Assembly (NCBI GenBank): GCA_022361035.1
Contig: JAKSBP010000161.1
Location: 1-46,842, forward strand
Length of the DNA stretch: 46,842 nt
From: Clostridia bacterium
GTDB taxonomy: Bacteria; Bacillota; Clostridia; Peptostreptococcales; Caminicellaceae
Direction of reading: 5' to 3'
Shown: in pieces, positions 8,418 through 18,800 of the stretch
Layout of the letters: each line of letters starts with the position of its first letter
How positions within the stretch are numbered: the stretch's first letter is position 1
The notes under the pieces: generated by a model
The model's database searches: none
The model's input: only the letters and a program-made list of their open reading frames with translations
Told to the model about the DNA's origin: nothing
Made by a program: the position numbers and the translations under genes

Positions 8418-10466
8418 TTAAAATAAAGAGTTAGGATCAACAATTAACGCAATTTGACCATTACCCAAAATTGTTGCACCAGCAATAATCTTTATACCGG
8501 ACAGGTATTTACCTAGGGACTTTATTACCACCTCTTGCTGACCTATTAAATTATCAACTACTAAACCAGCAGTTTTATCACCTTTTTTCACTACGACAAT
8601 AATCATTTCATCGCTATCTTCAGTTACTTCATTAACTTGTAAAATTTCATTCATTCGTAATATTGGTAAAGTATTATTTCTAAACAAAACAACTTCCTGG
8701 TTTTGAACTTTTCTTATGCTATCAGATTTAATTGTGGTAATTTCTTTAATTGAGTTTAATGGCAATGCATACTTCTCTTCTCCAATAGTAACCATCAAAG
8801 CTTGAATAATTGCTAATGTTAGAGGTAATCTAATAATAAACTTTGTACCCTCATTGGCCTCTGAATGAACTTCAACTAATCCACCTAAAGATTCGATTTT
8901 TGTTTTTACAACATCCAGTCCAACACCTCTTCCAGAAATATCTGAAATTCTTTCTGCTGTACTAAAGCCAGGTTTAAATAAAAGATTAGCAATTTCATGG
9001 TCATTCATATTTTCTACTACTTCTTTAGATATTAGACCCTTAGATATTGCCTTATTTTTCACTTTTTCTATAGCAACACCTTGTCCATCATCTTCAACCT
9101 CAATAACTACATTATTCCCATCGGGATAGGCCCTTAAGAAAACATTTCCTGCTTTAGGTTTATTTAGTCTCTCTCTAATATTTGGATCTTCTATTCCATG
9201 GTCAATAGAGTTTCTTAATAAATGTATTAATGGGTCACCTATCTCATCGATAACCGTTCTATCCACTTCCGTTTCTTCACCTGTCATATAAAGGTTTATC
9301 TCTTTTCCTAATTCCTTAGACAAATCCCGTACCATTCTAGGAAATCTATTAAATACTCTTTCTATAGGAACCATTCTAACCTTCATTACAGCATCGTGAA
9401 GGCTTGTAGTTATTCTTTCTAAGTATTCAACGGCATCATCCATATTTGTATTCAGTTTTGAATCTTCTATATCTTCTAATCTAGTTTTGATAATAATTAA
9501 TTCGCTTACTAAATTCATTAAGTTGTCTAAACGGTCAATATCAACCCTTACAGTTTTTGAGGTTTTTGCCTTAGATTTTTTCCCTTTAGTATCAATACTT
9601 GAATGTTCTATATCTTCAACTTGATATTCCGCTACCTCTTCAACAAGCTTATCCTTGAGAACACTATCGTCACTTGATTCAGCCATAATTTCTCCAATAA
9701 TAACCTCATCAATTTCAGAGATACCTTGTATTTCCTTTGCAACTGTTCTTTCATCTAATTTTGTAATAAATATTATCTCAAAGGAACTATCAAATTTTTC
9801 ATCCTCTATTTCTTCAGCGGATGGCTTCGATTTTATAATTTCACCGAATTTTTCTAATGTATTAAAGACGATAAAAGCTCTAGCTGACTTTAGCATACAG
9901 TTGTGAGTTAAAACAACTTTAATTTTAAATGAATTAAAATCTCTCTCTCTTGCTTGATTTACTGCATTTCTAGTAATTTCCTCTAATTCAATTGAAAACT
10001 TACTAGCTATGTTAATATTATTTGTCTGCTTAAAATCATTATTTTCGTTATCCCTAATGCTAGAAATATCCGTAGAAGCATAATCGTTATTCATAATACC
10101 AGTTAATTTTTCTATTAGTGGCTTTGGATCTATATCCCCTTCCGCACCGTTTTTTATAAGTTCATTTACATACTCCTCAAGGGTATCAAAACATTCAAAC
10201 AATACATCAATAATATATACATTTACTAGTATTTCCTTGTTTCTAATAGATTGGAGAACACTTTCCATTTCATGGGTTAAATGTGCCATTTTCATGTACC
10301 CCATTGTACTGGACATACCCTTTAATGTGTGGGCAATTCTAAAGATTTCATTAAGTATGCTTAAGTCATCAGTAGTTTCTTCTAATTTTAGAAGTAATTG
10401 ATTCATACTTTGAAGATGCTCTTTAGACTCTTCAATAAAAATGTCTATATATTGATTCATATCCAT
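8418..10466 (-). CDS. cheA: Chemotaxis sensor histidine kinase CheA
   Basis: Phosphorylates CheY and CheB in response to receptor state. The 682-residue protein carries all five domains. P1/HPt has the phospho-accepting His46 in FRIAHTLKGMSSTMGY. The P2 response-regulator binding domain lies around 165-255. P3 dimerisation is near 305-370 (VDIDRLDNLMNLVSELI). The P4 ATPase has LLRNSIDHGIEDP, VEDDGQGV and DISGRGVGLDVVK. The P5 CheW-like domain is C-terminal (ALPLNSIKEITTI). All key residues are present, so kinase function is expected even though cheB next to it is interrupted. Start: ATG after GGAGGTG. Confidence 0.98.
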   Translation of the reverse strand: MDMNQYIDIFIEESKEHLQSMNQLLLKLEETTDDLSILNEIFRIAHTLKGMSSTMGYMKMAHLTHEMESVLQSIRNKEILVNVYIIDVLFECFDTLEEYVNELIKNGAEGDIDPKPLIEKLTGIMNNDYASTDISSIRDNENNDFKQTNNINIASKFSIELEEITRNAVNQARERDFNSFKIKVVLTHNCMLKSARAFIVFNTLEKFGEIIKSKPSAEEIEDEKFDSSFEIIFITKLDERTVAKEIQGISEIDEVIIGEIMAESSDDSVLKDKLVEEVAEYQVEDIEHSSIDTKGKKSKAKTSKTVRVDIDRLDNLMNLVSELIIIKTRLEDIEDSKLNTNMDDAVEYLERITTSLHDAVMKVRMVPIERVFNRFPRMVRDLSKELGKEINLYMTGEETEVDRTVIDEIGDPLIHLLRNSIDHGIEDPNIRERLNKPKAGNVFLRAYPDGNNVVIEVEDDGQGVAIEKVKNKAISKGLISKEVVENMNDHEIANLLFKPGFSTAERISDISGRGVGLDVVKTKIESLGGLVEVHSEANEGTKFIIRLPLTLAIIQALMVTIGEEKYALPLNSIKEITTIKSDSIRKVQNQEVVLFRNNTLPILRMNEILQVNEVTEDSDEMIIVVVKKGDKTAGLVVDNLIGQQEVVIKSLGKYLSGIKIIAGATILGNGQIALIVDPNSLF

Positions 10467-10469
10467 ACT

Positions 10470-11534
10470 CTACACCTCCACTGCCTTTATTATTTCATCA
10501 CTGATATCATCGATTGGCAGAACCTTATCAACAACGCCAAATTTGATTGTTGACTTAGGCATCCCAAAAACAACACAACTTTCTTCATCCTGAGCAATTA
10601 TGTACGCAGAATTGTTTCTCAGTTTCTTTAGTCCCTTTGCTCCATCAGCTCCCATACCAGTAAGAATTACCCCTATTATGTCCTTAGATTGCGTTTTTTC
10701 TAAAGAATACATGAGTGCATCAACTGAAGGTCTATGTCCTGATATAGGTTGGTTCCTATTTAAACTAATTTTAAAATGGCTTCCTTTTTTAATAACTTAC
10801 ATATGTTGGTCACCGGGTGCAATGTAGGCATGTCCAGGAAAGAGTATATCATTGTGCTCTGCTTCCTTAATGTTAATCTCTGATATCGAGTCAAGCCTAC
10901 TAGCGAGAGATTTTGTAAATCCAGGAGGCATATGCTGTACAATAACCATGGCTGCATCTATAGCCTTAGGTATTTTAGGTAAAAGAGCTTGCAAGGCCCT
11001 GGGTCCTCCTGTAGATGTACCTATTGCTACAATTTTCTTTATCATCCCCTTTGCTGTATCAGGCTTACTAATTAAAGTATTCTTTTTAATTATTTTAGGA
11101 GTATCAGTCCTATAAAGAAGTTTTTTCCTATACTTAACTTTAGAAGCAATAATAATTTTTTCTAATAATTGATTTTTCATATCTTCTACATTGATTTTAA
11201 AAATATTACTTGGCTTGGCAATAAAATCTACCGCTCCAAATTGCAGGGCCTTGATAGTCGCATCGGCACCTTCCTTGGTTAAACTACTTAACATAAGTAC
11301 AGGTACAGGATAAACATCCATTATCCTTTGAAGTGCACTTAAACCATCCATGATGGGCATTTCCACATCTAAGGTTACAACATCGGGTTTAAGTTTTTGT
11401 ATCTTTGCTACTGCTTCTTGGCCATTTTTAGCCGTATCTAATACTTCAATACTAGGATGAGAATTAATTATGTCAGAGAGTATCTTCCTCATAAAAACCG
11501 AATCATCTACTACTATAACCTTGATTTTAGACAT
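10470..11534 (-). pseudogene. cheB: Chemoreceptor methylesterase/deamidase CheB, interrupted by an in-frame TAA
   Basis: Full-length frame 11534 to 10470 is one continuous reading frame of 354 codons except for a TAA at codon 246 (10799-10797). The first part has a receiver domain (Asp10, Asp11, phospho-acceptor Asp56 in VVTLDVEMP) and the start of the esterase (Ser174 in AIGTSTGGP, His201 in VQHMPPG) and stops after APGDQHM. Translation in the same frame resumes with VIKKGSHFKISL, QPISGHRPSVDALMYSL and VILTGMGADGAKG, whose Asp297 completes the Ser-His-Asp triad. A lysine codon AAA changed to TAA would explain it. Without readthrough the esterase is inactive, while the receiver may still fold. 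A sequence error is the alternative. No cheR is seen in the window. Confidence 0.9.
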
Positions 11535-12197
11535 TTATATCAGCCCTTTTTTTCTTAATTTTCTTTGACTTTTAAAAATAAAAGATATGATTTTTGAACG
11601 AATAATTTCATCAATTCCTGTAAAACAAACTCCTACTTCATACTTCTTTATAACATCAGGTAAAGATACGCATCTTGTAACTTTACCAAAAGGCTCTATT
11701 ATTTTATCGTCAAGAAAGATAATACATTTTACAACAGTATTAATTGCTAGTTCTTCCTTTGTTATTAGTCTTAAACCTCCGCCACTAATATCTTTGCTTA
11801 CAGCTGAGATTTTTTTTACAACGTCTCCATTTTCAAATATCTCTAAATCCATATCTAATACTATATTAAACCTGAAAAAATCTCTTCTTTGAAAATATTT
11901 TATATCACTTACCTTTTTAACAATGGCAACTTTAAAATTGCCCCTTTCCATCCTATTTATGACTTCTCCAGTAAAATAGAACCTCCCTTTATTTTCTTTA
12001 TGAAATACTATATCTAATTCTCTGCCAATTGATAAGGGATATACTTTCCCTTGATGAATAGGGATAGTTACAGAAATTTCACTATCACTAATTACCCTTA
12101 CTACAGTGCTTTTCATCTTTAAAAAAGATTCTTCATTATCGATTTCTATCTCAATCTTTTCTCCAATATTTAATAATTCACTGATTTTCTTTTCCAA
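11535..12197 (-). CDS. PilZ-domain flagellar brake protein (YcgR-like)
   Basis: A 220-residue protein with an N-terminal YcgR-type beta-barrel (about 1-95) and a C-terminal PilZ domain. The c-di-GMP-binding residues are visible as the QRRDFFRF arginine motif (around residue 105) and DISGGGL (DxSxxG motif, around 140). YcgR proteins bind the stator or switch when c-di-GMP is high and slow the motor. Its place between flhG and cheB, with its end abutting the cheB start, ties c-di-GMP control to motility. Confidence 0.9.
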   Translation of the reverse strand: MEKKISELLNIGEKIEIEIDNEESFLKMKSTVVRVISDSEISVTIPIHQGKVYPLSIGRELDIVFHKENKGRFYFTGEVINRMERGNFKVAIVKKVSDIKYFQRRDFFRFNIVLDMDLEIFENGDVVKKISAVSKDISGGGLRLITKEELAINTVVKCIIFLDDKIIEPFGKVTRCVSLPDVIKKYEVGVCFTGIDEIIRSKIISFIFKSQRKLRKKGLI

Positions 12198-12285
12198 AAA
12201 TGATCCCCCTTAGTTTACTTCTGTTCCAAATTTTCTTAAAAATTATTTTCAAAAAAATTTTTTATAGCTTATTGATTTTTAATAT

Positions 12286-13173
12286 TTATACCCTATTAAA
12301 AAGATTATTGACAAACCTTTTGAAATTCGAAAAATTTTTCAATTCATTTCTGTTGTTAAGCAAGTTATAAGCTATAGAATCGATTCCTTTACTTGCTACT
12401 GAGTTGGGAAACTTCAGCAAAAAAGGCTTTTGTTCTTTAACGGATTTCCTGACAGCAGGGTCTTCATATATAAATCCCAATTTTTCCACTTCAAAATTTA
12501 AAAATCTCTTAGTTGCTGAATTTATTTTGTTAAAGACTTCATGACCTTCTTTACTTGTTTCTATACGGTTTAATACAAGTTTTATAGATTTCTTATCTCT
12601 TTTAATATTTTTTATCAGAGCATAAGCATCAGTAATAGAGGTAGGTTCGGGAGTAACTATTAAAATCACCTCATTAGCAGCTTCAATAAATGACATTACT
12701 GAATTGTTTATACCGGCTCCAGTGTCTATTAAGATATAATCTGAACACTGATTCAACAAATAAAAATTAGAAATCAAATTCTCAATTTCTGAAAGCTCTA
12801 AATTGATAAGATCTAATATTCCAGAGCCGCCTGAAATTATATTTATATTATTTGGCCCCTTAAGAATTACGTCTAAGATACTAATTTCTTTCCTTATAAC
12901 ATTAGCTAAAGTAAACTTAGAAATCAACCCCAAAACAACATCAACATTACTAAGTCCTAAATCGGCGTCTATTATAGTAACCCTTTTATTTGCATTAGTT
13001 AATGCGATACCTAAATTAATAGTAAAATTTGTCTTTCCTACTCCCCCCTTACCGCTGGTTATAGCCAATACCCTAGTACTGTCATCTGTTTTCTTATTCA
13101 TACTAATGATTTTATTATTACTCTGCTTAAAACTGTCAATAAGTTCCCTCAAATTATGGGCCTGATCCTTCAT
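12286..13173 (-). CDS. flhG: Flagellar number regulator FlhG (MinD-like ATPase)
   Basis: ParA/MinD-family ATPase that restrains FlhF and helps C-ring assembly through FliM/FliY. The 295-residue protein has the deviant Walker A motif AITSGKGGVGKTNFTINLG near residue 40, switch I DADLGLSNVDVVLGL, and switch II LIDTGAGINNSVM. The N-terminus HNLRELIDSFK resembles the FlhF-activating DQAxxLR motif. I prefer the ATG at 13173, with AGGTGA upstream, over an in-frame GTG at 13182. It begins 1 nt after the flhF stop. Confidence 0.95.
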   Translation of the reverse strand: MKDQAHNLRELIDSFKQSNNKIISMNKKTDDSTRVLAITSGKGGVGKTNFTINLGIALTNANKRVTIIDADLGLSNVDVVLGLISKFTLANVIRKEISILDVILKGPNNINIISGGSGILDLINLELSEIENLISNFYLLNQCSDYILIDTGAGINNSVMSFIEAANEVILIVTPEPTSITDAYALIKNIKRDKKSIKLVLNRIETSKEGHEVFNKINSATKRFLNFEVEKLGFIYEDPAVRKSVKEQKPFLLKFPNSVASKGIDSIAYNLLNNRNELKNFSNFKRFVNNLFNRV

Positions 13174-13174
13174 A

Positions 13175-14314
13175 TTAATCACCTACAAGCGAATTGACAA
13201 TCTTTTCTATATCAATTAATTCTATATCGTCAGGAACACTCTGGCCAGTAGTTATGTAAGATAAGGGCATAGACGATAAGAATTTGGCATTAAGAATGTT
13301 TCCTAAGGATGAAGATTCATCAGCTTTAGTAAAAATTAAGTTATAATCATCTAAAAAGTCGTAGGATTGTATTATACTTTCAATATCCTTGTAACCAGTG
13401 GTTAAGCTTAAAAGTAAAAACACTATGGGAGACTCTACAGTTGAAATTAAACTCTTAATCTCTAATAATAGCTCTTTATTTTTATGATTTCTTCCAGCAG
13501 TATCAATAAAAATAAAGTCCTTATCATAATGCTTCTCAATGGCACCTCCCAATTCATTTGGTTCATATACAACAGTAAAGGGTACATCTAAAATTTCACT
13601 ATAGGTTTTTAATTGATCCACCGCTGCAATTCGATAGGTATCAGAGGTTATAAATGCAACAGATTTGTTGTTCATAATGGTCTGTTTGGCCGCTAGTTTA
13701 GCAATGGTAGTGGTCTTTCCTACACCGGTTGGTCCAACAAAGAAAATAACATTTTGTTTCTTTGTATAATTCTCCATAGTGAAGGGGCTGCCTAGATAAT
13801 CCTTTAAAATAATTTTGATAGCATTTCTAATAGATTGATCATTCTTATCGGTGATACTCATTTGTCTACTAACAATAGATAATATCTTATCAATAACAGG
13901 CTTTATAACGTTTTCTTCCTTAAAAACTTTTTCATATTTCTCTAGGACCTGTATATTTTGTGAACTTGGCGTACTATCCATTTTACTTAATACATTAGTC
14001 AATAAAGATTTAATTGAACTTATTTCATTATTAATATTAAAGGAATCATAGGTGTTAGAATCTAGAGCTTTACTATTCTTAATTAAGCTTTCATTAAACA
14101 GATTTTGATTCAATGGATATGATAATTTGTTATCATCCTTTTTGTTAGTATCCACAGCAGCTACTACTTCAAATAGGGGCTTTTTGAAAAGACCTGTTAA
14201 ACCAGGCTTTTTAATTTTTCTTGTATGGAGTATTATGGCATCTCTGCCTAATTCACTTTTAACTTTAATCATGGCCTCTTGAACATCCTTGGCTATATAT
14301 CGTTTAACTTTCAT
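13175..14314 (-). CDS. flhF: Flagellar SRP-like GTPase FlhF
   Basis: GTPase that directs flagellar placement. The 379-residue protein starts with the basic B-domain (MKVKRYIAKDVQEAMIKVK), followed by a variable linker, the N domain and the NG GTPase domain with FVGPTGVGKTTTIAKLAA, DTYRIAAVDQLKTY (an SRP-family box) and FIDTAGRNHKN. The guanine-specificity segment reads FTKADES. It abuts flhA upstream with no gap. Confidence 0.96.
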   Translation of the reverse strand: MKVKRYIAKDVQEAMIKVKSELGRDAIILHTRKIKKPGLTGLFKKPLFEVVAAVDTNKKDDNKLSYPLNQNLFNESLIKNSKALDSNTYDSFNINNEISSIKSLLTNVLSKMDSTPSSQNIQVLEKYEKVFKEENVIKPVIDKILSIVSRQMSITDKNDQSIRNAIKIILKDYLGSPFTMENYTKKQNVIFFVGPTGVGKTTTIAKLAAKQTIMNNKSVAFITSDTYRIAAVDQLKTYSEILDVPFTVVYEPNELGGAIEKHYDKDFIFIDTAGRNHKNKELLLEIKSLISTVESPIVFLLLSLTTGYKDIESIIQSYDFLDDYNLIFTKADESSSLGNILNAKFLSSMPLSYITTGQSVPDDIELIDIEKIVNSLVGD

Positions 14315-16342
14315 TTAAACATTCACCGTCCCTATAGACTGAATCTCAACATCAGGGTTTATTTCATTATAAGATAATACAATTAAGTCAGGTATAAGCT
14401 GTTCAGTTATACTTTTAAAGTAAAATCTAACTATTGGTGCCGTAATTATTATAGGTTGTTCACCAATTGATACTAGTTTCTGTACGTGTTTAGAAAGATT
14501 GTTTAATATATCCTGAGTAACACTTGGACTTAAGGATAAATATGAACCATGTTCCGACTGTTGAATAGACTCCATAATTAATTTTTCAAGTTCTGGGTCC
14601 AATGTAATAACCTTAGCTTTTTTATCTGGTATATATTGTCTAGTAATCGACCTTCCCAAGGCTTGTCTAACATATTCGGTTAACATATTTGTATCCTTAG
14701 TAATAAGGCAGTAATCGGCTAAAGTCTCTAAAACTGTTACTAAATCTCTTACAGAAACTTTTTCCCTTAGTAAGTTACATAAAACTTTTTGAATATCTCC
14801 ATAGGACATTAACTTTGGAACTAATTCCTCAACTAAGGCTGAATTATTTTCCCTAACATTATCAATCAGTGTCTTAACTTCCTGCCTTCCTAATAATTCA
14901 TAGGAGTATTTCTTAATTATTTCAGTTAAATGAGTTGAAATAATTGATGAGGGATCAACTACTGTATAGCCAAGGATTTCAGCTTTTTCACGATCATCTT
15001 CTAGAATCCATTTTGCCGGTAAACCAAAGGCAGGTTCAATAGTATCAACACCGGAAATCTCTCCCTCCACATTCCCAGGATTCATGGCAAGATAATGATT
15101 AAACATGATACTTCCTTCAGAAACTTCAGTTCCTTTTATTTTAATCGTATAATGGCTTGATTCTAATTGAATATTATCCCTAAGACGTATCATGGGAACA
15201 ACCATACCTAATTCTAAGGCTATTTGTCTTCTAATCATTACTAATCTATCAAATAGGTCTCCTCCTTGATTTGGATCAGCTAAGGGAATAATTCCATAAC
15301 CAAACTCTAATTCGATAGGGTCAACTTGTAATAAGGGTATTATATTCTCAGGTTTCCTTATTTCCTGTGCTTCTGCTTCTTCCTCTTCTACTAACTCTTC
15401 ACTAACACCCTTAATTATCTCTCTACGTAGAATAAATCCTAAGTATACAAAAGTACCTGATAGCATAAAATAAGGTACAGTAGGTAATGGAGTGATACCT
15501 AAAACGAATAGAACTCCTGCAATAATGAACATTATCTTAGGTTGTCTAAATAATTGCTTTATTAAATCGTTTCCTAAGTCAGAGTCAGAAGCAGCTCTAG
15601 TAACCACTATACCTGTTCCAGTAGAAATTAAGAGGGCGGGAATCTGACTAACGAGTCCATCACCAACCGTTAGCAAAGTATATCTCTGTATTGCTTCACC
15701 CATACTCATTTCCTTTATAACTGAACCAATAATAAATCCAGCTACAATATTTATAATAGTTATGATGATTCCAGCTATTGCATCTCCTTTAACAAATTTA
15801 CTGGCACCATCCATAGCTCCATAAAAATCTGCTTCTCTTTGAATTTTAAGTCTACGTTCCCTAGCTTCACTTTCAGTAATTAGACCAGAGTTCAAGTCTG
15901 CATCAATGGCCATCTGCTTTCCAGGCATAGCATCTAAAGTAAAACGAGCCGCTACCTCAGAAACCCTCTCTGAGCCCTTAGTAATTACTAAAAATTGAAT
16001 TATTACTATGATGATGAAAATGATAAAACCAACTATGGCATTACCACCAATAACAAAGTTACCAAATGCTTCAATTACGCTTCCAGCATTTCCATCCTTA
16101 AGAATATATCTAGTGGTAGATATATTTAAGGATAACCTAAAAAGGGTTGTTATTAGGAGTAGTGATGGAAATATGGAGAATTGTAGTGGCTCCTTATTAT
16201 ATATTGAAATAAGTAGTATCAATAATGCCAGTGAAATATTTATACTGAGCAATAAATCTAAAATCATTAGGTTCACAGGTATTATGATTATAATAACAAT
16301 CGCGATTATGGCTACAGCAACGATAATATCCCCAAATCTCAT
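14315..16342 (-). CDS. flhA: Flagellar export gate protein FlhA
   Basis: Major export-gate component, homologous to type III secretion SctV. At 675 residues it has an N-terminal half with about eight membrane helices, the conserved cytoplasmic FHIPEP-type loop ([19 protein letters not shown]), and a C-terminal cytosolic docking domain from about residue 330. The start is the ATG at 16342 ([14 protein letters not shown]), directly after AGGAGGAAG; a longer frame from 16390 adds 16 residues that contain this ribosome binding site and is rejected. Confidence 0.97.
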   Translation of the reverse strand: MRFGDIIVAVAIIAIVIIIIIPVNLMILDLLLSINISLALLILLISIYNKEPLQFSIFPSLLLITTLFRLSLNISTTRYILKDGNAGSVIEAFGNFVIGGNAIVGFIIFIIIVIIQFLVITKGSERVSEVAARFTLDAMPGKQMAIDADLNSGLITESEARERRLKIQREADFYGAMDGASKFVKGDAIAGIIITIINIVAGFIIGSVIKEMSMGEAIQRYTLLTVGDGLVSQIPALLISTGTGIVVTRAASDSDLGNDLIKQLFRQPKIMFIIAGVLFVLGITPLPTVPYFMLSGTFVYLGFILRREIIKGVSEELVEEEEAEAQEIRKPENIIPLLQVDPIELEFGYGIIPLADPNQGGDLFDRLVMIRRQIALELGMVVPMIRLRDNIQLESSHYTIKIKGTEVSEGSIMFNHYLAMNPGNVEGEISGVDTIEPAFGLPAKWILEDDREKAEILGYTVVDPSSIISTHLTEIIKKYSYELLGRQEVKTLIDNVRENNSALVEELVPKLMSYGDIQKVLCNLLREKVSVRDLVTVLETLADYCLITKDTNMLTEYVRQALGRSITRQYIPDKKAKVITLDPELEKLIMESIQQSEHGSYLSLSPSVTQDILNNLSKHVQKLVSIGEQPIIITAPIVRFYFKSITEQLIPDLIVLSYNEINPDVEIQSIGTVNV

Positions 16343-16427
16343 TGAACTTCCTCCTACTAGAACCAATTGCATGAATGAAGCATACTGCAATAAGCCTAAA
16401 ATATTATTAAAAGATTTTTATAGCTAA

Positions 16428-17510
16428 TTAATTTTTTAAATTGTAGATGTAAGCTAATACCTCAGCCACAGCATGATATAATTCAGGTGGAATAAACTCT
16501 CCTATATCCACTGTATAAAAAAGTTTTCTAGCAAGGGGCTTGTTCTCAAAAAGAGGTACATTATTTTCACTTGCTATTCTCTTGATATTTTGAGCAATTA
16601 AATCTTGACCCTTTGCTATAACCTTAGGTGCATTCTCTGATTCATCGTTATAACGCAACGCAACGGCAAAGTGTGTTGGATTTGTTATAACAACATCGGC
16701 CTTGGGAATATCCTGCATCATTCTTCTCATGGCGATTTGCCGCTGTTTTTCCCTTATTTTTGATTTGATTTGTGGATCCCCTTCAGTTTGTTTATACTCC
16801 TGTTTAACATCATGCTTGGACATCTTAAGCTCTTTTTCAAATTCCCATTTTTTATAAAAATAATCTAAGACTGCTAATATTAAAAGAATAATTGATGATC
16901 GTATGGTAATATTCCATACTACCTTCCACATGTACGACATTATTTGTCCAATATCCATATCGAAAACATTCAAAATGTTGTTATATTCTTTAGTTAAATA
17001 ACTGGCAGCTACATAAATAAGAATAACTATTTTTAAAAGGGCCTTTAGTAATTCCACAACTGACTTCATTGAGAGCATTCTCTTTAGACCGTTTATTGGG
17101 TTAAGCTTATCCAATTTAATAGCAAGTGGTTTTGTTGTAAACAGAAAGCCAACCTGCATGTAGCTGCATATAAGCCCAACAATCATAGAAATAAATAAAA
17201 AGGGTAAAGAAAGTTTTAAGGTTTCTATTAAAGCCTCAGTAAAAATTAAGGTAATATTCTCAATAGTGTAAATTGAGTTTACAGAATGTGAGTAATTTAA
17301 TATCTTGTGGTAAAATACATACATCTCTTTAAACCAGTATCTATGAAAAAAATTTATCGACAAAAATACGAAAAATAATACTAAAGCCGAATTTATTTCT
17401 TTGCTTTGAAGAACTTGGCCCTTTTCCCTTGCTTCTCTCCTCCGCTTTGGAGTCGCTTTTTCTGTTTTTTCTCCCGTAAAAAGCTGTAAATTAACTTTAA
17501 AATTAGTCAT
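16428..17510 (-). CDS. flhB: Flagellar export gate and substrate-switch protein FlhB
   Basis: Controls the switch from rod/hook to filament export by self-cleavage. The 360-residue protein begins with the signature GEKTEKATPKRRREAREKGQ, has four membrane helices, and contains the autocleavage site NPTH at 277-280 in ADVVITNPTHFAVAL. The C-terminal FlhB-C domain ends with the GEFIPPELYHAVAEVLAYIY family motif. It lies 52 nt after fliR and 85 nt before the flhA start. Confidence 0.98.
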   Translation of the reverse strand: MTNFKVNLQLFTGEKTEKATPKRRREAREKGQVLQSKEINSALVLFFVFLSINFFHRYWFKEMYVFYHKILNYSHSVNSIYTIENITLIFTEALIETLKLSLPFLFISMIVGLICSYMQVGFLFTTKPLAIKLDKLNPINGLKRMLSMKSVVELLKALLKIVILIYVAASYLTKEYNNILNVFDMDIGQIMSYMWKVVWNITIRSSIILLILAVLDYFYKKWEFEKELKMSKHDVKQEYKQTEGDPQIKSKIREKQRQIAMRRMMQDIPKADVVITNPTHFAVALRYNDESENAPKVIAKGQDLIAQNIKRIASENNVPLFENKPLARKLFYTVDIGEFIPPELYHAVAEVLAYIYNLKN

Positions 17511-17561
17511 TCGACCATCCTCTTATATAAACAGCTCCAGCATCTATGAATCTAAAAATGT

Positions 17562-18332
17562 CTATCCTACTGAACTATTTAAAAATTCCCTATAGTAATC
17601 AAACATAATGGAGAAAATGTTATTAAATATTCCTAAATAAAGCGGCAGTACTACAAATAAAGTGATAAGACCTATTAAAATTTTAAGAGGCATTCCTACC
17701 ATAAACACATTCATCTGGGGCATAGCCCTTGACAAAATACCTAATAAAGTATTAGTTACAAAAATGGTAATAACAACAGGAGCTGCCATCTTAAAACCTA
17801 AAACGAAAGAGGCTCTTAATAGTTCTATAACTTTGTCAACAAATAATAGATTTACTTTATCATATCCTAAGGGTATTACTTTAAAGCTATATAAAACAGC
17901 TTGTATTAATGTATGATGTAAATCAGCAGCTAAGAATACTAGTATGGACATTATATAGTACAGGTTAGCTGTTATAGGCATCTCCGATTCATCTTGAGGA
18001 TTTATAACGTTAACCATTGAAAATCCTATATTTCTATCTACTATGACCCCTGCAACATAAATTGAATTTAGTATTAAAAGTGCAATAAATCCAAATACTA
18101 ATCCAATGAAAAATTCCAAAAGGATAGAGTAAAGTAACTGATAAATAGTGATAGTGCTTAGTTTATGTGAATATGAAATAATTGGAAAAGCAATTAAAGT
18201 CAAGAATCCAGCTAATCCAATTTTCAAAGACATTGGTATATTCCTACTTCCAAATAAAGGTGTTAATAAAAATATCCCACTAATTCTCGAAAATACTAAA
18301 AAAAGTATCATTGCTTTTTCCATTATATCCAT
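17562..18332 (-). CDS. fliR: Flagellar export gate protein FliR
   Basis: Integral membrane export-gate subunit. The 256-residue protein has multiple hydrophobic helices and recognisable FliR segments: LVFSRISGIFLLTPLFGSR at the start, GFIALLILNSIYVAGVIVD, FKMAAPVVITIFVTNTLLGI and the MPQMNVFMVGMPLKI signature. The ribosome binding site is weak (GGAAG). The 188-nt gap upstream contains a copy of the dispersed GCATAAT motif described separately. Confidence 0.97.
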   Translation of the reverse strand: MDIMEKAMILFLVFSRISGIFLLTPLFGSRNIPMSLKIGLAGFLTLIAFPIISYSHKLSTITIYQLLYSILLEFFIGLVFGFIALLILNSIYVAGVIVDRNIGFSMVNVINPQDESEMPITANLYYIMSILVFLAADLHHTLIQAVLYSFKVIPLGYDKVNLLFVDKVIELLRASFVLGFKMAAPVVITIFVTNTLLGILSRAMPQMNVFMVGMPLKILIGLITLFVVLPLYLGIFNNIFSIMFDYYREFLNSSVG

Positions 18333-18520
18333 TAAATTTCTTCCAATCTAATTATCTTAGCAAATCGCATAATTAGCCTTTAAAGAATTTACTACTATAT
18401 ATAGATATAACCCTTAAAATTAGAGAACTAAAGAAACAAAGTATTTTCTATTCTAAGGGATCGAGTTAAGGATAAGATTTCCCCTATGCAATCATGCCAA
18501 GTTATAATTATGAAATTTTA

Positions 18521-18790
18521 TCATTTCACAAAGTTATTTATATTTGAAAAGATATATAAAGTAAATTCTATAGTCTTCCTTAAAAGCCATGGAGCTAAAA
18601 TTATTAAAGATAGAAACACTGCTAAAATTTTTGGAACAAATGCCAAAGTAGCTTCTTGAATTTGAGTAGTTGCCTGAAAAATACTTACAGCTAAACCTAC
18701 TAATAATCCAGCTAATAGCAATGGCGATGCAATCATTATTACATTAAACAAAGCTTTTTGTAATAAGTCAAGTACTAATCCTTCATCCAT
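18521..18790 (-). CDS. fliQ: Flagellar export gate protein FliQ
   Basis: An 89-residue protein with two membrane helices and the family pattern LLLAGLLVGLAVSIFQATTQ followed by QEATLAFVPKILAVF. The start is the ATG at 18790 (MDEGLVLDLLQ), with AGGAG 7 nt upstream. A frame opening at 18814 would add 8 residues overlapping the end of fliP and lacks a suitable ribosome binding site. Confidence 0.97.
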   Translation of the reverse strand: MDEGLVLDLLQKALFNVIMIASPLLLAGLLVGLAVSIFQATTQIQEATLAFVPKILAVFLSLIILAPWLLRKTIEFTLYIFSNINNFVK

Positions 18791-18800
18791 TTTAACACTC

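Noticed and set aside
10470..10712. A separate 80-residue gene starting MYSLEKTQSKD
   Set aside because: It is the C-terminal part of CheB in the same frame as the upstream part; it has no own ribosome binding site.
18470..18500. TTGGCATGATTGCAT (minus strand) as a sigma-54 promoter
   Set aside because: The GG to GC distance is 9 bp instead of the required 12, so it cannot be a -24/-12 promoter.
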